Assembly (NCBI RefSeq): GCF_010093595.1
Contig: NW_022985447.1
Coordinates: forward strand, 1,554,903 to 1,618,902
Origin: Mytilinidion resinicola
Taxonomy: Eukaryota > Ascomycota > Dothideomycetes > Mytilinidiales > Mytilinidiaceae
Direction of reading: 5' to 3'
Length of the DNA stretch: 64,000 bases
How positions within the stretch are numbered: position 1 is the stretch's first letter; the number at the start of each line of letters is the position of its first letter. Below are positions 41,968 through 54,889 of this stretch, piece by piece. The notes beneath the pieces were generated by a model, which saw only the letters and a program-made list of their open reading frames with translations, did not search any database and was not told the DNA's origin. The position numbers and the translations under genes were made by a program.

Positions 41968-43328
41968 CTAGCTGATACACCATTGCTTATGTTCCGGGAC
42001 TTCTGTCACATCAACACTGGAGCCCAGCCCCTGCTCCGTGTCCTCGCAGTATCGTAAGCGTCCATTGCAGAAATATCTCCCCAAGATACCATCCCTGCTG
42101 CTGCTTTCAACGAGCACGAGTGCAACCGGCATGAAGTTTTTGAAATCGGGCTTGGTTCTCATGTCCCCTGTAAGCCTAGAGATTGGACCCAACGCAATTA
42201 TTGCCAGCGGTTTTTTATTCTCGTCGATTTGAATTCTTAGTCGACGTTTTCCTTCTTCAGCCCACCAGCAGACGTTGGGGTCGGGCATCGGCTCGACATA
42301 AAATGTAAACGTCTTCGAAAGTTCATCCTTGTGCCTCTCCTGGCCCCCTAGTATGAAGTAATATCCATAGGTTGTAAGGGGCCTGAGATCCCGTTTTATG
42401 GGAAACAGAAAGCCCGGTGATGTGAAGACAAACCCATCTTTAAATAGTCGACCGATGTCAGCTGGACCGGAGACCTCGCTGCTCCATATTCGATTACCAC
42501 CCATAAGACTCTCTAGGGCCCACCGGAGACCTGGTTTCCCCATACGTGTGACGTTCTGGAACACAAGATGTTTCGGCAGGTATTTAAGTTGTTGCAGTAA
42601 GAGACGGAACTTTGAAATAGCATGGTCTTTAGGGGAGACATTGTCTCTGTTGCGGCCAGGGCAACAAGACGTTCAACGTCTAGGTCAAGGAGCGCACCTA
42701 TACAGAGAGTTTCATCCGCTAATCTACTAATCGTTTTCCAGGAGACTGCTTGCCACAAATTCAGGAAGGTTTGTGCACGTCCCTCGGTGTTTTGGAGATT
42801 GGCCCTATCCTCGCCCGTGTGGCCATTGACAGTTAAGGCACTGTCTGGCCTCGATATATCTAGCATGTGCTGTTTTACGTGAGACCAGATAAGAGACAGG
42901 CTCGGCTTAGTCTCGTAGTATAGCGCCGTTGAGTTTCCAACGCTAGCGATAGGACCCGCGGCAAGAAGACCTGCAATGTCCAGGCTTTCCAAGTCCGATA
43001 TGGACGAAGAGACGCTGCGCGAGAACGCCCTCCTGCAAAGTCCATAGCCTCGTAGCCACGAACTCAAGAGAAGGCGCACTGAGTATTCTAGGAAAGAATT
43101 GCTTGGCCTATCCAAGCTCCGGTCCAGGACAAGAGTAGCCAACGCATCTCGGTACACTCGGCGCATTGACATGATAGCCTTTTTGCGGGCATATTTACGA
43201 CCCACTGAAACACACAAAGTATCCATCTAGAACGCGATTAGCTGGCCTTCTCCCATGTCTTAAAAGACGTGCATGACTCGATTGGCGATTGTACTTAACT
43301 GATAAAGAGGTATCAAGTTTTCCTGCAT
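41968..43328 (-). pseudogene. HET-like (heterokaryon incompatibility) gene, decayed
   Basis: Minus-strand remnant. Readable order: LIPLYQLSTIANRV, MGEGQLIAF, then (after a stop) MDTLCVSVGRKYARKKAIMS and MRRVYRDALATLVLD, SSWLRGYGLCRR, SRLADETLCIGALLDLD, KFRLLLQQLKYLPKHLVFQN, and GLRWALESLMGG. This is the pattern of large fungal HET-like proteins (F-W-I-D-T-L-C ... M..VYRDA). TAA at 43260-43262 and TAG at 43227-43229 interrupt it; the latter replaces the Trp of WIDTLC (TGG to TAG). A one-base frameshift lies between about 42600 and 42660. The far 5' part was not traced. The last 150 codons are open to the stop at 41968. Confidence 0.65.
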
Positions 43329-43562
43329 ATTGCCTCTCCTATCTAACTAGACGTGGGATATCGCGATATATTTCTAGGATAAGTTCGCTGGCACGCCTCT
43401 AATATAGTGGAGGTTTTGACGGCAATAATAGGTATATACCCGTTCTTAATTATACTTCTAATACACGCTTTTTTGTAGTAATAATTCCAAACATAAAGTT
43501 CTGGCGTGTCCAAAACATAAGTTTTGGCAAATCCAAAGTATAAAGCCCTGGCAAAGAGACCC
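43329..43562. other. Spacer
   Basis: AT-rich 3' flank of the gene at 43563; may include further decayed HET sequence. Confidence 0.3.
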
Positions 43563-45178
43563 CTACTGGTCGAGGTTCACTCCCCCAGAGTAGTCTCGAT
43601 CGTCGTCGTGGTAGACCTCCTCTACCCTCCCCTTTCCACTGCCTCTCTGCGTGAACCGCTGTACGTGGTACCCCGGGTTCCGCTGGTCCTCCGGGATCTC
43701 CCGCTTCTCCACATTCCCCAGGAGCAGATCGGTATTTAGGGTGGCCGCCCGCCACTGCGGATTGAGGTTCTGCGGATGCCTAACCTCCCTCCGGGCATTG
43801 GCAGGCCCTACCCATCGCTGAGGAGGATTGTAGGCTCCTCGCCCACTGCCCCGGCCTCTCTCACTGCCCCGGCCTCTCTCACTCCCCCGACCTCTACCCC
43901 CTCCCCGGACTGACTTGGACACTCCAGCAGGATGTGCCCCTAGGACATTCGGCCGAGATGCTTGTAGTCGCCGCCTATACCTAGCGGCGAAGTCAGCATC
44001 CTCAATCGAACTCACCTGCTCCGCCGAGAGAGCATGCTTCAAAGTACACAAGTGTACTTTGCAGCCGCCCTCCCGAAAAAATTCGTCATAGCAAACATCC
44101 CAGTTTGCTTCCCCATGAGGCTTGTACAGGGACTTTCTAGCCCGCCTCCACTGCTTGTCGAACGACATGGCACCCCTGCCATTCCCATACGGCCGACGTG
44201 GGTATTCCTTCGCAGGGTCTAGACGACCCGGCTGCCGCGATCCTCCACCTTGCATCGCCGGCCCAGTCGGCGCTCCCAATGAAGCTCCCGATGGAGCTCC
44301 AATTGGCACCGGAGCTGGTACCACCGCCTTCGGCGCACCCCGCGCCCACGCACCCGCCAGTACTACCGCAGGACAAGTCGGCGCAGCCACCGCGGGCTTG
44401 GATGGTGCGGCGGCTGGCCGGGAGGCACTCGTCGGTGGTTCATCATCATCCGGATGCACCAGGGCACCCATCAAACTCCGCGGGTCAAACCCGGAGTTAC
44501 AACTACAGATCCATTAGCTTTTTGGCCACAGCCACAGACAACACGTTGCTTACAATCCACCCTCTCGCTGCCTTCGCTCCTCCTCTTCATCCTTATCAGT
44601 CCATCTCTTCGACCCAGAGATGGTATACTGGGGGTCGTCCCAGTCCTCAATAACCTGCCCAGGCTGCGCCCCATGACCTGCCACGTGACGGGGCTACATC
44701 AAAACATTAGCAAGGCCCGAAGCCGTATACGGAGAACGCCGCTCACCATTCTCTGCCCATCAGGCCTTATTGGAGTCCAGCCCTGAGCCGCAGCATCCCG
44801 CTCAACACGCGACTCCGGCAGCCTTAGCCGCTCCATCTCCTCCTCGGAGATCTCGCCTCTGGCAAGCCGATGCCCAAGCTCCACATTCTCCTCGGTGCGC
44901 CGAGCGAGTGTGTAGTCGGCCGCCGCCCACACAAGCTCCCCTGCTCGTCGCGACGCCTCCAGGGCCTCTGCCCGGATCTCCTCCATGTCCATCCGACTAA
45001 GCCGGCTGGCAAAGTCCTCGTTCATCGCCACGACATTCACGTCGGGCATCGCCACTACGCCACAGTCAGCCATGTCGAAACGCGGGTGCAGAGTACACGA
45101 ACCATCCTCCTCCTCGTAAACCGCCGGACGCTTGCCCTTGGCGCGCCGACTCGGCCCCGCGATCTGACGATCCGACAT
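43563..45178 (-). CDS. GC-rich protein with CCCH-like zinc finger and RGG-type repeats
   Basis: Three exons on the minus strand: 45178-44747, 44654-44554 and 44502-43563; introns 92 and 51 nt, frame kept, product 490 aa. Order: basic N-terminus (AGPSRRAKGKRP); helical acidic region (RLSRMDMEEIRAEALEASRR); VIEDWDDPQYTISGSKRWTD; Pro/Ala-rich linker; NWDVCYDEFFREGG followed by CKVHLCTLKH, giving C-x9-C-x4-C-x3-H; then GRGSERGRGSERGRGSGRG; and YNPPQRWVGPANARREVRHP. A CCCH-like finger plus RG repeats suggests RNA or nucleic-acid binding; inference only. It lies 170 bp from the switch to AT-rich DNA, yet shows no AT drift. Family not recognised; a TE-encoded or recently arrived gene is possible. 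Confidence 0.7.
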
Positions 45179-45483
45179 CTATGTACTCGTTAGATACGGT
45201 GAATAGCCTGAAGCTGGTGACGGGGAAAACGTGCCTTAGAGCAGTGTGGTATAATAAAGGTGTGGGGGATATAACCCAGCAACGAGCGCCAAAACATTCG
45301 CGAGCTGCCGCCAAGCCGCTAAGAATTTGCCGTGCTACAAAATACACGATCCGTGATAAGAACTATATATACACGAAAATTAAATATATATACTAAATAA
45401 ACTAAAGGTTTAAATCCGGATATATATATACTATAGTTAAAGTATTACTATAAAATAGTTCGCCTTTTTTTCGGGTTTTAGTA

Positions 45484-47330
45484 ACGTAATCCACAAGTTA
45501 GTAGCCCGCATAAGCTAGTGGCCTACCCAACCACGCTACCGAGGCCAAATATTCCGAATTACTCCACCACGAACAAATATATTTAATGCAGCTATATACT
45601 AGCTAGCTGCCTGCCGCCTAGGGCACGTACGTGCATTGTGTTCTGTTGATTCGCACATGCTGCACCTAGGTTTTGCTCGCTGTGGCCGCTCGGCCGGTGG
45701 CTCTGCTGCCTCCTCTGCTGCCCCTTCCTGTACAGGTTGTGCACGATCGGCTGCTTCTTTACCTAATAGAATACCCTTTCTAGCTATATACGTGCGCTTC
45801 CTTACCTTCTTTTGTTTCTGGCGCTAATTCTCTATACGCAGCTTCTTATTTTCGCTTATAAGCAGCACGGCGTTTAATATTACTGTTTCGCACGCCTTAA
45901 TAATTTGGCTAAGGGCCTGTTCTACTGGACTTTATAGGCTATATATACGCCGCTGGCGATAGCGCTTTAGCAGGGCTATCTGCTTTTATAGCTCGGCGAT
46001 ATTATAGAGTGTTTCGGCTGTCCAGGATCTATTTAATTATAGCTATAGAAAGGGGGGTAGCGGCGTATAATATCCGGCATGCAGTAATAATAGCATATAA
46101 TCGGGGTTGTATAGAACTAGGCTAGTAGCTGTAAATCCCGCCTGTATATTACCTATATATAGTGCCTTCTACCTAGCCTGCCTATATATAGGTAGGAATT
46201 TATATTTATTAATATAGTTAATACTATAGCCTATAATCTGTTTAACTAGGCGTTTATAGAACCGCTTTAGCACGGAGAAATAGCTAATATTTAGGGGCTG
46301 CAGCAGATGCGATAAATATGCAGGTATATAGATAATAATAATATTATAATCTAGGTAGAATTAGTCGAATTTGGGGTTTATATAGCTATTATAGCCGTCT
46401 AATATAAGCATCTAATACATGCTAACTATGCGATTTTTTATATACTTATAGAATAGTTTTAGCTAGGTAAGGCTAATTTTATTTATTATCCAGCTATTTT
46501 TACTAATACTAATTAACTATTCCTTTAGAATAACCTTATACTAAGCGGCTTAGTATATTATTACTTTAAAAATAACTAGGGGTGGAATTTTAACCCCTAT
46601 TATATTAATATATTCGATAATTATAACCTATTCTTAATTACCCGGCTGTATAGTCCTAGGCCGGCCGGCACAGTCTATTCTAGTAATAACCCGGGCAGTT
46701 GTAATAACACCTATTTAGCAGCCGGTTTTATTAAAATTCTAGGTATCTTTATTAAGAATTCTATATTATATCTTAATATTTTGCACGCGTTTAAACTAGG
46801 CCCGGATAAGTATAGAATCTTCGTATTTAGCACGCTAATAGTCGTATTTGCGATTAAATTTAGATTTTAGGTTATTATAGTAGCTAATAAAATTTCGCAC
46901 CTAGTTCTAGCTAATAGTAAAAAGGGTATTCTATATAACGCGTTAGCTAGCTAGAATACTAGCTATTTACCGTATAGTAGTAATACAGGGCGGTATACTA
47001 TACTAGTCTATTAACAAAATCTTCTATATAAGAACCTTTTCTTATACAGGTGTAAAACGGCGATTTTTAGAGATAGCACCGCGTTATAAAGGAATACCAC
47101 GGGCGCGACGTATAACCGTTTTTCTAGGCATATTATATAGTTTTTCAACGCCTTAGAAGAATATAATTTAGCCGGTCTTATAGGCTTAAACGCCTAGAAT
47201 AACTTTGCCTTCTTAAAAAATAGCTTTTTATTATTATAGTGCTGCTATTAGGGTGGTTATTAAACGACGCGTCGCGTGTTAAGTTAGGTAGGCTACTAGC
47301 TTATACAGGCTACTAACTTATAGATTACGT
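45484..47330 (-). mobile_element. Fot1/pogo-type DNA transposon relic 1
   Basis: 1,847 bp flanked by TA (45482-45483 and 47331-47332). TIRs of about 55 bp: left acgtaatccacaagttagta.., right its reverse complement with scattered C/T changes, ending gattacgt. The minus strand decodes a DDE transposase: LILDGYNSYINPKFD near 46.4 kb (second catalytic Asp region) and SHLLQPLNISYFSVLKRFY. Length, TA duplication and motif order match Fot1/Pot2 elements of the Tc1-mariner superfamily. Multiple stops make it inactive. Confidence 0.85.
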
Positions 47331-47332
47331 TA

Positions 47333-47549
47333 TAAATAAAGCGCTTAGTAATAATAAAAAATAAATAGAAGTTTTTTAATTTAAAAAGTAAATATAGATA
47401 AAATAAAGCGTTTCTAATAATACTTCTATTTAACTAATATTTTCCTTTTTAAAAGGCTTTACTATTAGAATATATAAGGCGCTTTAGCTAAATATTCTAT
47501 ATTATTAGGCTAACCTTTTAGTTATTAAATATATATAGCTATTAACGTA
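47333..47549. other. AT-rich spacer between two transposons
   Basis: About 220 bp, very AT-rich, no recognised content. Confidence 0.3.
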
Positions 47550-49388
47550 TTTTACTACTAAGCCGGCTAAACTACTAAGCCGGCTACTTTTCCTTAGTAT
47601 AACTAACACTATATACGCGCAGTTAATTTATTCGTAACTAGCTATAGAACTTATATATAATATACTTAGATTAGATTTAGAAAAAGCTTTTTAATCCTTT
47701 TTATATATACGTATATTATACCTAGCCTTTCTATAGTTTTTATAGCGCTGTTAAGCTAGTAAAGCCCTATTTATACTATTTCTACTACCTACTTTTTTCC
47801 GTGGATTAGATATTCTAGATACTTTAGCAGCTATATATAACGCTGCTATACTATACTCTATTATACTGCTAGTCTAGATTCGCTTTCTTTTATAACTTTT
47901 ACGCTTAGTTATTTCTACTAGTTACTTTTTAAGCTCTTTAACCCGGGCTTTAATAAGTATATTTTTATATAGTATTTTTTCGGCTCCTTTAATAAGCTTT
48001 AAGAAGCCTTTTTAGGCGGTTATTAGTAACTATATAAAGGAATTACTTACTAGCCTTAACTATAATCTAAATTCGTATATATTACTTAGGGTTTTTAATT
48101 ACTATAGTGTTTTTAGTAGGGGTGCTAGTAGTAGGGTCTATAACCGTATATTAAGGCGATTAAAAACTACCTGCGTATTAATAGGAACTAATCTAGAGGC
48201 CTTAAAGGCCTTTTTACAGTTTTTATACGTAAATATATTAAAAAACGCGTTTTTAAAGGCTGGTAGAAAGCCTTTTTTATTAATATAGTAGACGCGTTAG
48301 CGTGCTAAGTTTTATATACGTTAAAAGTACTTTAGCTTTAATAGCGAGAAGTATACTATATTAAGTAGCTAAAGTATATACGATAAATACGCAGGTATAT
48401 AGAGGGTAAAAATTTGTTATTTAACGTAATAATCCTTAAAATCTTAGTTAAAATAGCTTTTATAGCCGTCTAAAATTAGCAACCTATATAACTTTACCTA
48501 ACGCGCCTTTATATACGTGTTAAAGTGCTTTAACTACTTAAAACTAAGCTTATTATTAGTCCAGCCGTTCTTAGAGATAGAAAGCTTCTAATTATATAGT
48601 ATTTCTACTTTTTTATACTATATAGAGATATAAACGCGTCCTTTATAGATAATAAATAGTAGGGTTATATATCCGGCAGCGCAGATACTCTAGATAACTA
48701 TAACCTACTTTTAGTTGCCTAGTTAAATAAAATTAGGCTTTATACGTTTTTCTAAACCTGTAATAACCTTTATTATACTAATTATACCTATTTAAAAGCT
48801 AGTCTTATTAAAGTTATAGATATTATCTAGGTAGATACTATACTTAGCTATAGTTTCTTGCATAAGAATAAACTATATATTAATAACCTTTAGGTCTTCC
48901 TAAAGTATTTTCTAGCAGTTCTTTACCCGATTAAAAGCTATTTTAAGCTCCTTTATATAAGATATAAACTATTAAGTCTAGTTCTTACCTACTAGTATTC
49001 TACTACACGCAGCTAGTACTTTATCTGCTATATCTACTACTTTATATAACTAGGGCGCAAATTTTTATAAGTCTAGGTTAAAAATATATTATATAATCGT
49101 ATACTTTTTAGTTGCAGTAAGCTTTAGGCAGTTTAGTTATAATTAAGGTCGAAATATAATTCCGTAGAGCCGATTAGAAAGCCGCTAATATTATATATTA
49201 AAGGCTGCTATAGCGCGTTATATAGTCCTAAATTAACTAAAGGTAAAGGCTTAAAGCGCGAGATTAATACTGCCTTCTTACTAAAATAGATAATTACTGC
49301 GTTATTAATACATTGCTATGTAAATATAGTATTAGTTATACTAAGGAAAAGTAGCCGGCTTAGTAGTTTAGCCGGCTTAGTAGTAGAA
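47550..49388 (-). mobile_element. Fot1/pogo-type DNA transposon relic 2
   Basis: 1,839 bp between TA dinucleotides (47548-47549 and 49389-49390). TIRs of about 60 bp begin ttttactactaagccggcta (left) and ttctactactaagccggcta (right, reverse complement). Each TIR contains a doubled 16-bp unit (actactaagccggcta). The minus strand reads LILDGYKSYFN near 48.5 kb. It differs in TIR and sequence from relic 1, so it is a second family. Stops throughout. Confidence 0.8.
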
Positions 49389-49412
49389 TATATTATAAGT
49401 AATATAAATATT

Positions 49413-52400
49413 CTATTCTATAGCGGTAAATAGAACTAGCCTTTATTCTATTTATTTATTAAGAATAGAAAATACTAGACTAGGGCGTAGATTTAGGTAT
49501 AGGGCTTATTTTATTTATTTTTAAAGGCAGGTTCTATTTATATCCTATAGCCGGAATTATACTAAATTTTAGTATATTATTTAGCGTATTTAGTTACACC
49601 CCCCAGCCGATTTATATTAGGTTAACCTATATAGTTAGTTAGAGTTAGGTAGAAGTTATAGTATTTATAGAACTGCTATAACTATAACTAAGCGCACAGT
49701 AGAATACTACTAGCTATAGCTATATATACTATATAAATATTAGCAGTAGTACTAAACTAATACCTATAAAAGGCAGGCGTAGTTAATATCTAATAATAGC
49801 GTATTAGGTGCAGGTAAAAAAGGTATAGCAGTAAATAAGGTAGCTATAGGCCTAATTTTTAGTTAGGGACGAGAACTTTAAGCCCGGACGTATATATTAG
49901 CGCAGATCCTATACAGTTATATATAAATCCCGCGCAGGTATAGTTATATTATAAGTTAGGCTATAGTTATAATAGTTTAGCAGGTAGTTAGGGTAATTAG
50001 TAACTGTAGTAACTATAGCAGTAAGGCGAAAAAGGGGTGGAAATTGCACCTAGCAACTTATAAGTAGCACTTATCGCCGCCTATTAAATATTAAGTAAAA
50101 GTTAATTCTAAAGGCAGACTAAGTATTTAAAATAGCTAAATCTAGTACTAAAAGCAGGTATTTTAAATATTTAGCCGAATTCTAATTAGCTATTTATAAG
50201 GAGTACAGGTATAGCGTATAGCTAGACTAGATTAAAGGCTATTTATAAAAGATCTATAAGGTACCGTATAAAAAGGCTAATTTAATTAGAAAAGGTGTAC
50301 GTAAATAGCCCGGAGTTATCTAGTATCTAAGTAAGTTTAAAATACTAGATAGTATTATAGCGCTAGTTAGCTAGTTGCTATTATATTCGGATAGATTATT
50401 ATATTAACTAGAACTAGGCCGTTGCTGTTATATATCGCAGAGTATTAAAGTAATAAAAAAGTATTAGCAAAAGATCTATAGGTAGTTAGCAGGAAAAAAG
50501 CAAGGACAGCTAAGTTAATTAGGAGAAAAAAGGGTGCAGGCACGTATTAAAAAGGTATTTAAATACGTTTATTACTAGCAGTTTTTTATATAAAGCTACG
50601 GATTACAGTATTTTAAAGTGCGATAACTTAGGCAAGGCTAGGAAGCTAGGCTAGAACCTATTCCTATTAATAGTAAGATTATATAGGCGCAGTTAGGAAA
50701 AAAAATAGTAGAGGCGTAGGTAAATATAAAAAAGCAAGCTTAAATAACTATCTAGGCCGGTAAAAAAAATAAGGTAAACCTATAGTTAAAGCGAATATAG
50801 TAGTTACTATATTTAGTAGGTATAGAAAGGCCGGATTTATTAGTATATATTAAAGAGCTAAACGCAGACCTAAAATAGGAGGAGGAACCTATTAAAACCG
50901 CAATTTAGAAGGCTATAGACAGGTTAGCATAGTTTAGCTAGGTATTAGTTATTAATTAAGTCGGCGTATTTATATAGTTAGAGGCGATTTAAATAGAAAA
51001 GTACTAAACACGGTACTAGCCGTTATAGCTATATATAGATAAGAAGTCGATTAGCAAATATACTTAGCTATAAAAGTAGATATTAATATTTTTTACCTAT
51101 ATATAGCGCAAGTATAAGTAGAAGAGCCCTAAGTACCGGTTTACGCGGCGGCAGTAAAAGGCGTAGAAGGCGTTAATTAAGCAGGCCGAGCGAGAGGTGG
51201 AGGAAAAGAATAAGACGGAAAAAAAGGAAAAGGATAAAATAGAAAAAGAAAAGAATAAAATAGAAATTAATAAAATAGATAGCGATAAAAAGTAGGGAAT
51301 AGGAAATAGCAGGCCTAAAAACGCTAGTAGTAAGCTAGAAGGGTTAATAGGTATCTAAAAGGCGTGTTTATAGTTTTATATTAAGTTACTAAACTAATCT
51401 ATTACCTATAAAAAGTATAATAGCCTGTTAGTATATATATTAGCGGTATTAGGTGTTAAAAAAAACGGCTAGAAGGGCCCTAAGTCGTATCCGCCTATTT
51501 TATTAGCCGTTATTAAGGTTACCTATTTTATAGTAGTTTAGTAAGCGTTAGAGTTATTAAAGCCGTTTTAAAATAGCAAGTTTAATAGTAATAGTATATA
51601 TAAAAGCAATAATAGCAGCACGCCGTTCTAGCAGCAGTAGAAAGAATATTTATAGTTTATTTAAGAGATAATAGATAAGTTTATAGTTTAAGAAAGCTAT
51701 AGGCTAATATAGTAGATATTAGATTTGCGGATATATAGGTTAAAAATCTATTATAATAGTATATTAAGAGGCTATATTAAATAAATAGGCTATAATAAGT
51801 TATTATATAAGGGGTTATATTTTAATATAGCCTAGTTCCGCAGTATAGTATATAGGTTAGTTATAAAGAGCTAACAGTTATTATTAGAAAAGCTATTATT
51901 TTTTAATAGCGGGATTTTAGTATATATATATACTAAAATCCTGCTACCTAGTAAACGGAATAAAATAACTAATTAAGTGCCTATAATTCTATAGAGTAAA
52001 TTACGGGATAATCTAATAAATAAGCAACCGGAATAGAATTTTTTAAAGGACTATTAAACGCGGTTGCCCGTTAATAGAGAAATATAGTTATTTAATTATA
52101 TCGGACGCGATTCTATAACCTAAAAAAGGTTTTTAAAGCTAGAATACTGCTTAGGTATTAATCGACGAGGAGTTAAGCAGTATATATTATGCGTAATCGA
52201 ATTCTAAAAGAAGTTAATTATATTAATATATATATTAGGGGGGTAGCTAGTATAAAAACCTAAGGTTTTAAGCGTTTAGTATAGTAATATAGTAAAAGGC
52301 GGGTATTATAATATATTTATTAAGGATAGTATAGTAGTATTTATAACGCAATACTATAAAAGTTACGCAGTTAGTAGTAATATTAAGATTATCTATTAAT

Positions 52401-53751
52401 ATATACTGTGCAAGGTAGGGAAGTTATTAGTATAGTATTTATAGTTAGTATTACTATTCTAGCAGCGATTAGAGGCGATAGTATAGGAGAAAAAGGCAAT
52501 ATTATTATATTTATAGCCGGCCGACCTAAGCAGGCGTAAGTAGATATTAGAACAGTTATAATAGGTGTTAAAGCGCAAGAGTAGAGTTAGGTTAAAGTAG
52601 GAGTTAACTATCTAGTCGTATTATAAAACTGCTATTAGTATTAGTAAAAGGTTTATACGCGGTTTAATAGTATTTAGGGCAGAGGATAATAATAATAATA
52701 AAAAGTAGAATAAGAAAAATATAGCAGTAGTAATTATAGATAAGCAGGCCGGGTATATATTACACGTTACTAGGTTAGTATATATATAAGTAATTATAGA
52801 ATAGGTAGAAGTAGTAGCTAATAAAAGGTAGTAGTTCCGGGTATTAAATATAGATTAGTATTAGTTTTTAGGATATTAGTCGGCTGTTAATAATAAGTTT
52901 ATATCGAAAAAGCGGAAGCAGGCGCCGTTTAAAAGTAAAGTAAATAAAGGTTAAATAGATTAATAGGCGCGGTTAAAAAAGATAAATATAGCAGTATAGT
53001 TAAAGCGGATAATAGGTATAGAGGCGGTGTTCTAAGGCGTATAGAAAAACGTAATCGCGATAATTATAGCAGGTAAAAGCCTAGTAGTAGCAGTAATACT
53101 AACTAGTATAGGAAAAAGCTTATTATTTATATTGCTAGTATAGGTAGAGCAGAGTAGAATAATAGTAGTTATAGTGCTATTAATTATATTATAAAGGGAT
53201 ATAAAGCGGCGATATAAAAAGCTAGGTATTTTATATAAAAAATAGGAAGAACGGCACCTTTTAAATATAGCAGCCGTTATATTAGTAATACCGGAATCCG
53301 CTGTTAGTAAGAGATTTATAACGTTTTTAAATCGATTAAAGGTAATATAGTAGCTAAATCGGATTATTATTAATAAATATTATATTATTTTAAACTGTTA
53401 ATATATATTCCGGAAGCAGATATAGTAGTTAGGTAAGCTAGTAGCGGCCGAGATATAGATAGTATTATTAACCGCAATATTGCCGCTAATAGAAAAAGGG
53501 GAATTATATTAAAGAATATATTTCTAGAAAAAGTAAGTAAAAATATTTAGGGCGAAAATAGTATAAGTAAATATAGCGTATTATATAGTTCGAGTAGATA
53601 GAAAAGGAAAATAGAAGAAAAAAAAAGCGGTTTTAGGAATAATTTAAAGGAAAATTTAGAGGATTTAAACCGGGAAGGTAGTAGTATATAGCAGTATAGT
53701 TGGAAAAGTAAAAAAAATAGCGCAGGCGTTGGATTACAGCGTGTATTACTA
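49413..53751 (+). pseudogene. Telomere-linked RecQ-like helicase (TLH) relic, copy A (truncated)
   Basis: Collinear with 58383-62721 at a constant offset of 8,970 bp. It comprises the long N-terminal region of TLH-type genes and the first half of the helicase (Walker A relic at about 53,103-53,123), and stops abruptly at 53751 before helicase motif IV/V. Differences from copy B are mostly T for C and A for G, so copy A is the more RIP-degraded of the two. No intact frame remains. Confidence 0.75.
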
Positions 53752-54889
53752 TTAACCTATAGGTAAAATATATTATAGTATATACTATATTATAATTTAA
53801 AACTAAACTATACGCTGTAATAATATAATTTAGAAACGAAAATTAAATTATACTATAGTAAACCCTAACCGAATTTGCTAGTTCCAACGCTGCGAGCAAG
53901 TTATTAACTATTGCGTATTAAATACACTATTCGGATTAATAATATAACCGTTAGATTATATTATTATCGTTGCGTTAGGGTAGTTAGGGTTATAATAATA
54001 TTTATAGCTATACGCAGCGATTATAGTTAAGGCGCAAATATAGAAGAGTAGTTAAGTACCTAAAGTTTATAATAAATATAGTTGTTATAAGCTATTTATA
54101 AGCCCTAGGTACCCGGAAATTAGAACCTACTATACTACTAGTTATACTTAGGTATATAAGGTTATAGATAAATCCCCTAAATATATAGTTAAGTAATAGG
54201 TATAATAATCTAGGTAGCTAAAAGTAGAAGGCGTTAGAAAGGGTCTAAGTAGCGGTAAAAGTAGTTAAAAGCACGTCCGGCCGCTATTAACACGGCGATT
54301 AACACGTTTATTAATTATCTATTATCTAATATTCTATTATCCTATTATTATATTAAACTGTAAATCCGTTATAGTAATTATTATAGTAATCGTATTAAAT
54401 ACTATAGAATAATTTACCCGAATTTTCGAGTATATCCCGCAGTACTATATTATAGTTTGCTAAGTTTATAGCTATAGTATTACTAAAACGCAGTTATAAA
54501 TATATTTAACTAAGCACTACTAGGAATTAATATTAGCAACACGAAAATCTATAAAAAAGGCTGTAGTAGATATAGAAAATTAGGCCTAGAATAATAGGTA
54601 GGTTGTTTTCCTAGTACCTACCGCTAAACCTATACTATATTTACCTATTTAGTATAACGGATTAAAATATTTAGGAACCTATAAAAACGACTAGCTATAT
54701 AGAGCTATAGTGCGCAGTTTATAAAATATATAGACCTATTATAAAAAGAAGTATAGGTAGAAGAATTTATAAAAGTAAGGATATTATTACTAAAAATAGC
54801 AGAGTATTATATAGCAGGCAAAGATATAGGAAGTTAGCGTGTATTACTAGAAATTTAGCAGTAAGGTATTATTAGCCTAATTATTCTAG
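53752..54889. other. Degraded repeat of unknown type, left flank of the MULE
   Basis: About 1.1 kb of decayed sequence following the truncation of TLH copy A. A retrotransposon-like origin is possible from gag-like fragments continuing at 58135, but no LTR pair or PBS was found. Confidence 0.3.
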
